From Dactylellina haptotyla (lineage: Eukaryota > Ascomycota > Orbiliomycetes > Orbiliales > Orbiliaceae): DNA of 64,000 nt. Location: positions 2,604,001 through 2,668,000 of the forward strand of contig CM062383.1 in assembly GCA_031310005.1 (NCBI GenBank), written 5' to 3'. Shown here in pieces: positions 58,149-64,000 of the stretch; the first letter of the stretch is position 1; every line of letters starts with the position of its first letter. A program made the position numbers and the translations under genes. Under the pieces are notes generated by a model that saw nothing but the letters and a program-made list of their open reading frames with translations, did no database searches and was not told the origin of the DNA.

Positions 58149-58624
58149 AAATAATATTTCGGACGTAGACATTATAAAGTATTATGCGCTAGGTTTTGTA
58201 TTATTTCAGTTTTGCGCAAAGGGTGGTCCGTAAAAACCACCGCAGAGATATGTGCTGCCTTCCCCGCAAAGTCGCAAAATCCGGGGAGAAAAAGGCTTGG
58301 TATTCGTATTCGGGTCGGGAATTTCTGCTGGAGATCTATAGTTTCCCGGTTAAACATTTCGGCATAGAGAGAGGGCTGGCGCCTCGTCTCGAAGGGTTAA
58401 ATATTCGGCCCCGATCACAGAATTTTCTCTGCAATTGATTGGGTTAAAGGAAGGGACGTCGGTTCAAATAACAAAAATCAGTTCAAAACATCGTGTTTGC
58501 CATGCACGCAGACTGGCCACATAAAAGTACTCAATCCGGACTCGCTCGCTATATATACGGTGATATACATGTACATGTAGGTGCTTTATTTCATTAAAAG
58601 CACCATACAAAGTGTAGAACTCAG

Positions 58625-60040
58625 CTACACGTGGCTCCCAGAACCACCATCGGACTTGCCGTTATTGCTTTCCGCTGCCCGCTGCGGTACCGGCTTCCGT
58701 GATGCCCTCCACGCCGCTCTGGTCTCGTTTGCAATTCTGTCATTCAAACCCGGATGCGTATCCGCCGCGGTCTTTGTAAGAAACCCGGCAATGGCCTTCT
58801 CGACCTCCGCTTCGCCATCGGGCCCATCTAGCTCGGTAGCCTCTTTGTCCTGTATCTCGTTGATACGGGCGAGCATGTCCAACATATCCTGGTAGAGCGG
58901 CCAGTCCGGCAGCAATTTGAGCTTGATCCAATCGAGCCCCTTTAAGCGACAATTAGAGGGGACCTCCACCGTCGCTCGAATGATCCCCGTCGTTCGGGTG
59001 GCATTGTCCCCGACCATGCTGTGATCCACGCTTCCCTTTGTGGCGGTTTGTATATGCCGTGCCAACTGCGTGGCGAGAATCTCCGCGACAGAAGAGTAGA
59101 GCAGCACACCGAGGAAGCCGAGTTGCATGTAGCCGCGCATGTTGACCATACACGCCACGGACGAGATGGCGGCCATGGTGCCGCTGACCATCCAGAACCA
59201 GTGGCAGAAGATGGCAGAGCGGGTCTTGTTGAACTCGAGGGTCTCTCTGGCCCAGCGTTCCAGGGTCTCCTTCTTACCTTTGAAGACCACGGTGCCACCT
59301 TCGGGACGCTGGTAGACGGCGTACCGCGGGCTGTTGTCGGCGACGATGGCGCCCTTGACGTCAGTGCGCACCATGTGAGCGAAGGATATAAAGGTGGAGG
59401 CGAGCCAATGCGAGGCGTAGAAGAAGAATAGGGTGGCCGCCCAGATGTCCGCGGTGAGGATGCCGAGGACCACACCCGCGAGAAGTAGTATGCCCGTAAC
59501 AGCACCGATGAGGGTCAAGGCCAACCGGCCAGGCAGGGATTTTATCCTTTTGAACTCGGACGGTTTGTTGAGGTCGTCGACGTTGACGACCATGAAGTCG
59601 TTGCCGGACTGCTGGGAGGAGCGGAACTCGATGAGGTCGTTGACGCGGTAGTTGCTGAGGTTGACGGGCAGCTCCTGGAAGATCATGTCCGAGCGGACGG
59701 GGATGAGCTTGACGTCCTTGGTGCACATTGTGATGGCCGGGTGGATGGAGGTGATGCCGGTGCTGAGGTGGGCGACGAGGGTGTTCATGGGCGGGAGGGT
59801 GCCCCCGATCATCATGGTGTGCGGCCAGCTGAAGACATCGCGGTCGAGCTGGAGGTAGAGCTTGGCCGCGCTGAGGTCGGCGCGCGGGTTGTAGAGGATG
59901 GCGGCGACGGCGAGGGGGTCAAAGGTGACGTCGTGGTCCTGCTTGAGGGCGGCCTGCGGGGTGCCGTCGGGGAAGGGGAAGGGCATCTTCGTCGAGGAGA
60001 CGGTCGATGTCTCTCGGCTAGATTGCGGCGCACTTGGCAC
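58625..60040 (-). CDS. Multi-pass membrane protein of unknown function
   Basis: A single exon of 471 residues. The soluble N-terminal ~170 residues are followed by four hydrophobic segments at about 172-195 (LTLIGAVTGILLLAGVVLGIL), 198-222, 277-298 and 304-325. The C-terminal ~145 residues are soluble and charged (EIQDKEATELDGPDGEAEVE). I do not recognise a named family; it looks like a fungus-specific membrane protein. An alternative start is the Met at residue 19. It is transcribed divergently from the gene at 60720 with 0.68 kb between them, so the two may share regulation. GC content is much higher than in the 18-34 kb island. Confidence 0.75.
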   Translation of the reverse strand: MPSAPQSSRETSTVSSTKMPFPFPDGTPQAALKQDHDVTFDPLAVAAILYNPRADLSAAKLYLQLDRDVFSWPHTMMIGGTLPPMNTLVAHLSTGITSIHPAITMCTKDVKLIPVRSDMIFQELPVNLSNYRVNDLIEFRSSQQSGNDFMVVNVDDLNKPSEFKRIKSLPGRLALTLIGAVTGILLLAGVVLGILTADIWAATLFFFYASHWLASTFISFAHMVRTDVKGAIVADNSPRYAVYQRPEGGTVVFKGKKETLERWARETLEFNKTRSAIFCHWFWMVSGTMAAISSVACMVNMRGYMQLGFLGVLLYSSVAEILATQLARHIQTATKGSVDHSMVGDNATRTTGIIRATVEVPSNCRLKGLDWIKLKLLPDWPLYQDMLDMLARINEIQDKEATELDGPDGEAEVEKAIAGFLTKTAADTHPGLNDRIANETRAAWRASRKPVPQRAAESNNGKSDGGSGSHV

Positions 60041-60719
60041 CCTTATTCGTCTCTGCGGGCACTAAATAGACGATAAATAGATGATAAATAGATGATAAAC
60101 AAGAAAGAGCCTCAGGCCACAGGATTGAAAATAAGAAGAGGAGACAGAAATAGCACGTCAGCAATTGGGGTGATGAAACTACCGGCGAAGTGGAGAACAT
60201 TGAAGTATTGACTTCTGGCGTGCATGTCGCTTGTCGCAGGACGCGCGCAGCTGCATGCACTCGAGCGCACCATCACCATGTCCACGTCCTTCCAGACTCC
60301 AGCTCGGAACTGCTCCCGTTCCCACTTGGGTAATCGGTCTTGAGAGGTTGTGGAATAGGCGGTCCCAGATTCTCGATGCCTTGGTTGAGCCGCGCCCACC
60401 GACCGTTCTAGCTAATCGAGTCTGCCCCGCTAGCTTGGAACCGCATTCTTCGGCTGTGTGGCGAAGCTCGCCGGGTGCATATTCGCATCAGTCACACCGC
60501 CCGCAATGAGCTCTTCCTCGACACCGCTAAGAATCCCGCCGGGATCAGCCTCCTCTCCTCTGCTCTTGCGTCACTATATTAACCAGCTCAGACCGGATCG
60601 CCAGACCTTCTCCATTTTGAAATCATTTTATAAATATATTTTTTAACTTCTTCCATATATATATATATTGCGACATTACCAACTTCAGAATAGCCCGCCA
60701 AGGTCTGAGAGATAGTGCC
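60041..60719. promoter_or_regulatory. Shared divergent promoter region
   Basis: 0.68 kb between two start codons on opposite strands. It includes GATAAATAGAT repeats at 60070-60098 near the left gene and a TATATATATAT tract at 60655-60669, some 50 nt before the right gene's ATG. No gene is seen inside. Confidence 0.45.
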
Positions 60720-61679
60720 ATGACCCACCTGCTCCCCGGCGCCTCCATCACCAACATCACCACCCCCGCTCAGCTCTGCGGCAAGTTCGACAAAGGAGGC
60801 GGCTCGGGCTTCCAGGGCACCTTTGCAATCTACTCCGTCGCTTCCCTGGGCAATTCTCTAGATGAGCAGCTCCAGAAATGCCCCCCCGCCCTCCGCTCCC
60901 AACTCGACGCCGCGGCAGCTGCTGTAGCCGACAGAATCCCAATATACTATCAACTCTCCAATATTCAGCAAGATAAACTCATCTCTCTACCCTCGTCCTC
61001 CTCGATAAAAGAGGACGATAAGAGCCCGTACCCCCGCCTGCCATGGTTCCTCATCAACGCCGCCATCGCCCACGACCATTGCGTAGTCGGCCAAAGAGGC
61101 GTCGTAGAAACCCTCCTGGGCACCCTGCGCCGGCCCTGGTGCATCCTAGAAGTCTGCTGCTGTGACTACGGCACCGTCTCCGTCATGCTCGACTTTGCCA
61201 TAATAGCCCACCAGATCAGCCCGGAACTCTACGCCGCCGCCGTTCTTCTACTCTCTCACGAGAAACTGAAGAGGAGCTCGGAGAAACAGATCCCCCTGCC
61301 GCCAATGTACTCCGGTTCCCGAAGCTCAGAACCCAGTCTAGGGCCTCTGCGGGAAGTCTACAACGCTCTCTCAGCAGACGGCATAAGATCCCACAATCCC
61401 TTCTGGTTGCGTGTGATTTGCATCTGCGGCATCCAGCTGGGTATCGCCGTATCCGATCTCCTGCGGGTCTTGTGTGCGGCTAAGGGTGTCTACATTCCTG
61501 AAAACATAGGCAGTCCCGTGCGGGTCGGTGGGCTGCGAAGAGCCGTAACCGAGGATCTCACATCCGCGCGGCGCAAGATACCGGATCACGAACAGCGTAC
61601 GGGGTTTCAATCGCACAGTCAGCGGCTCGTTTCACTATATAGACAGGTTCTGCGAAGATTAACCGAGGAAGTTCTATAA
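60720..61679 (+). CDS. Unknown fungal protein
   Basis: A single exon of 319 residues with no domain I can name. It has a conserved-looking core: LPWFLINAAIAHDHCVVGQRG, then a Cys cluster LEVCCCDYGTVSVMLDFAIIAH, and later WLRVICICGIQLGIAVSDLLRVL, which may be one buried or membrane helix. There is no signal peptide. The C-terminus is basic and helical. Codon use and GC match the neighbouring membrane protein. Arrangement as a divergent pair suggests a joint role, which is inference only. Confidence 0.7.
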   Translation: MTHLLPGASITNITTPAQLCGKFDKGGGSGFQGTFAIYSVASLGNSLDEQLQKCPPALRSQLDAAAAAVADRIPIYYQLSNIQQDKLISLPSSSSIKEDDKSPYPRLPWFLINAAIAHDHCVVGQRGVVETLLGTLRRPWCILEVCCCDYGTVSVMLDFAIIAHQISPELYAAAVLLLSHEKLKRSSEKQIPLPPMYSGSRSSEPSLGPLREVYNALSADGIRSHNPFWLRVICICGIQLGIAVSDLLRVLCAAKGVYIPENIGSPVRVGGLRRAVTEDLTSARRKIPDHEQRTGFQSHSQRLVSLYRQVLRRLTEEVL

Positions 61680-61919
61680 ACTGCTCTCTTTTTATTATAA
61701 GATTGTTTTCGTTAGATGGTTAGATACCCTGGAGTGCAGGATTTTGTTTTATGGTAGTTCTATGGGTTATGGTTTTGGCGGTCTACAGTTTGGTATTGAA
61801 GATTTATATGTGCTTGCATAGAAAAGTGAATTTTAGTAATTAGCTCTTTAGATCGAACTTCTATCTAGTAATACATACCCTAGTCTAATTCTTTATATAA
61901 TATATTATATTCGGATATT

Positions 61920-63719
61920 CTATTCCTCTAGCGACGGCGGCGGCGCCGTGTATCCTCCCAGATTCATAATACCTTCCTCTTCCATCAATCCCCTATCGTT
62001 CCGAGCATTGTGGAACTCGAACTCAATCGGATCCTCACTACCATCAAACTGATCCTCCACAGGGATGTTGACCGATACTTCAGGCCACTCGACTTTCGTC
62101 TCAGCACTTTCATATTCAGCCGGAATCCGCACAGCAACGTCCGGCCAACCAGCAAAATCATCTTCTACCGCTGTTTCCTCTTCAATCCGAATCTGCCCCT
62201 CCGGTACAGCAGATTGACTACTCGGAACAGACCAGCCCTGAGGATTAATACCACCCGCCGTTCCAGGAAGATGACTTAACGCCCCCAACTGTGTCATATA
62301 CTGCGCGGCCTCCTGGTAAGGCGCCATATTTGTGAAATAGGTACTCATCAAGAGTAATCCGTACTCCTCGGGCGTCATCGCCGCGACCTCCGGAATATAC
62401 TGCGAGATTTGGTCGACCTGTTTCATATACAGCGCCCACAAATACGTCGCGATATCATTCGGAGCAAGCTTCTCACCGCCGCTATCGTCCAGGAGCTCTT
62501 GAAATGCAAACGGCTCCAACGACCCCAACAGTCCTGTGAGCAATTCCAGTGGTAACCCCAATTGCCTCCAATACCATTCCAGTTGTTGAATCGTATCTCG
62601 TTGGTCCGCCATTCGGTCTGGGTAGAAGAATTTCAACGGATCGCTGTTGGTCCAGTATTTCGCAGTCCGGTGGTAATCCGGTCCAGCTCTTCCCGCAGCC
62701 GCATCCGCCTGCATCATAGTATTCGCCCACGCTTGATTCTGCTGCCACCGCGCCGCCTGTAACGAATTGTACATCGCCTGCTGCATCTTCAACTCCTCCT
62801 CCATATTCCTCTGGCTCGCAATCTCCTCACCCTCTTGCATCCCTTCAAACTTCTTCCTCAATTCATCCACGTTCTCCTGCATCTGCGTATCCGTCGCCGG
62901 ATTCCTCCCGGGAATGATCCTCGGCGGCGGCGTATCATCCGCATCATCGCTACTCTCATCCCCTCCGTCACCATCACCATCACCATCATCCCCACCCCCC
63001 ATACCAATCTCATCCAACTGATCCCTATCGACAGTCAAATTATCCCCCCTCAACACCACCGTCTTCTCCACTCCTCCCCCACCAAACCCCTCCCACCGCG
63101 CACCCTCCCACCCCTCATCCCCATTCCCAATCCAAATCTTCTTCCCGCCCACGCCGATAAACCCCTTCAAATCCCTAACCTCGACCGCATTCTCAACAAC
63201 CCAAAACTCCGCCTGTTTCGTATCCGTCAACGACGTCTCCTTCTTCACCGCCACCCCACCGGCAGGAATAACCCCACCCCACCTCTCCTCCCCGAACGGA
63301 ATCTCCCCCCAACTCCAATACTTCCCTCCGTAATACCCCGCCGGCAACTTACCCACGACATCCCGAAAAACAACCTGCTGTCCCGTCCCGCGATCCCCGT
63401 AAAAATGCACAATAAACTCCGGTAAATCATCACAGACCCGGTTCCGCCAGAACCCAACGTATCGCACCACCCATTCCGTCGGCGGGACGGGGTTAGCGGT
63501 CACAGGTAACTGCGTGATCGAGAGACCGTAGATACCGCGGTCAGCGGAGGTGGATACGTGCGTGCACCGTTTATACCCGGTTTGCACGCGGACGCCCGCG
63601 TAGCTCTGCGCGTAGTGGGGTGCTTCGGAGCGGATGAGTTTGAAGCTCCATGCTGTTGCTGGGTGGATGTGTAGGGCGGCGGTGGCGAGGAGGGGTAGGA
63701 TGGTTGTGGGGATGTGCAT
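61920..63719 (-). CDS. Large secreted protein of unknown function
   Basis: A single exon of 599 residues from the Met at 63719. That start is preferred over one 42 codons upstream because it opens a good signal peptide (TTILPLLATAALHIHPATA). The N-terminal domain (about 25-240) is Trp/Tyr-rich and probably beta-structured (TEWVVRYVGFWRNRVCDD, GGKYWSWGEIPFG). A Gly/Asp-rich linker spans about 240-265. A coiled-coil Gln/Met/Glu-rich part and a helical domain (about 330-480: WYWRQLGLPLELLTGLLGSL) follow. The C-terminal tail is acidic. I do not recognise the family; the build resembles fungal secreted orphan proteins. Confidence 0.72.
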   Translation of the reverse strand: MHIPTTILPLLATAALHIHPATAWSFKLIRSEAPHYAQSYAGVRVQTGYKRCTHVSTSADRGIYGLSITQLPVTANPVPPTEWVVRYVGFWRNRVCDDLPEFIVHFYGDRGTGQQVVFRDVVGKLPAGYYGGKYWSWGEIPFGEERWGGVIPAGGVAVKKETSLTDTKQAEFWVVENAVEVRDLKGFIGVGGKKIWIGNGDEGWEGARWEGFGGGGVEKTVVLRGDNLTVDRDQLDEIGMGGGDDGDGDGDGGDESSDDADDTPPPRIIPGRNPATDTQMQENVDELRKKFEGMQEGEEIASQRNMEEELKMQQAMYNSLQAARWQQNQAWANTMMQADAAAGRAGPDYHRTAKYWTNSDPLKFFYPDRMADQRDTIQQLEWYWRQLGLPLELLTGLLGSLEPFAFQELLDDSGGEKLAPNDIATYLWALYMKQVDQISQYIPEVAAMTPEEYGLLLMSTYFTNMAPYQEAAQYMTQLGALSHLPGTAGGINPQGWSVPSSQSAVPEGQIRIEEETAVEDDFAGWPDVAVRIPAEYESAETKVEWPEVSVNIPVEDQFDGSEDPIEFEFHNARNDRGLMEEEGIMNLGGYTAPPPSLEE

Positions 63720-64000
63720 CTTTGCCTTCTCTATCTTTAGGTCGATTTTATTCCATTGACATGTGAGGATCCGTGCGAGAAACGTGGAAGCCGTGTTTTG
63801 CGATTTCGGGATGCCATTGTATCGTGTGGAGATGTCGGTGGGCATGCCTTATGCGATCGATATAGAGGGTATAGCCACGATTGCGCTTATTCGAGAAAGT
63901 TACCATTTGACGCCTTGTAATTGCACCTGAACTAGGTCATCGGTGCGCGCACGTTTTTACCATCCTGTCGTAATCTTAATTCGAGTTTAAACATCTGAAT
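63720..64000. other. Upstream region of the last gene, no gene seen
   Basis: The frame of the secreted protein stays open back to 63845, but that extension is basic and would bury the signal peptide, so I treat it as 5' leader. The final 150 nt show nothing I can assign. Confidence 0.5.

Larger units (their letters stand above)
57170..58624. other. Intergenic, contains a hairpin element
   Basis: 1.45 kb between two minus-strand genes. No supported gene. The main structure is the inverted repeat at 58040-58148 (separate entry). Confidence 0.5.

Noticed and set aside
1-64000. tRNA genes, rRNA, CRISPR arrays, LTR elements
   Set aside because: I scanned for tRNA TPsiC-like GGTTCRAATCC blocks with matching stems, regular spacer arrays and long terminal repeats or reverse-transcriptase motifs, and found none that I could support by eye.

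Overview
The window is nuclear DNA of a filamentous ascomycete (Pezizomycotina). The signs are many short spliceosomal introns (41-95 nt, GTAAGT-like donors, CTAAC/CTGAC branch sites), a fungal SEC63, a HET-domain protein, a fungal NLR, an SPX-GDPD protein, a PL4 rhamnogalacturonan lyase and a chimeric fungal terpene synthase. The plant-cell-wall enzyme and secreted proteins suggest a plant-associated or saprotrophic lifestyle. A Leotiomycete is my guess, not proven. Multi-exon models below were built by hand: I joined reading frames at donor and acceptor sites and required the frame to close, so exon limits are predictions.

Layout. 0-10.5 kb is housekeeping: the tail of an unknown gene, a large FG-nucleoporin (minus) and a SAM methyltransferase (plus), the last two divided by a 2.9 kb divergent intergenic region. 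11.3-34.2 kb looks like an accessory defence or self-recognition island and is AT-richer: a HET-domain protein, a GNAT acetyltransferase, a secreted subtilase with a changed catalytic residue, then three large minus-strand genes in tandem. These three are a SNTX-type (stonustoxin-like) domain fused to a P-loop GTPase, a ten-exon NLR (N-terminal domain, NACHT, ankyrin repeats, SPRY) and an SPX-ankyrin-GDPD protein. A decayed fragment of a second GTPase copy lies between the first two.

34.2-43 kb holds a gene-poor stretch, a second GNAT gene and two orphan secreted proteins. 43-51 kb holds SEC63 (ER translocon), a thaumatin-like protein and a small secreted Asp-rich protein. 51-57 kb holds a complete eleven-exon prenyltransferase/terpene-cyclase fusion and a secreted rhamnogalacturonan lyase. 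57-64 kb holds a 105-bp hairpin element, a divergent pair (a multi-pass membrane protein and an unknown protein) and a secreted unknown protein.

The most interesting part is the 18-30 kb block. An intact toxin-fold/GTPase fusion sits in tandem with an NLR that carries a SPRY domain. The SNTX fold, the thioredoxin-like domain and SPRY occur in one polypeptide in fish stonustoxins; here they are split between two neighbouring genes.
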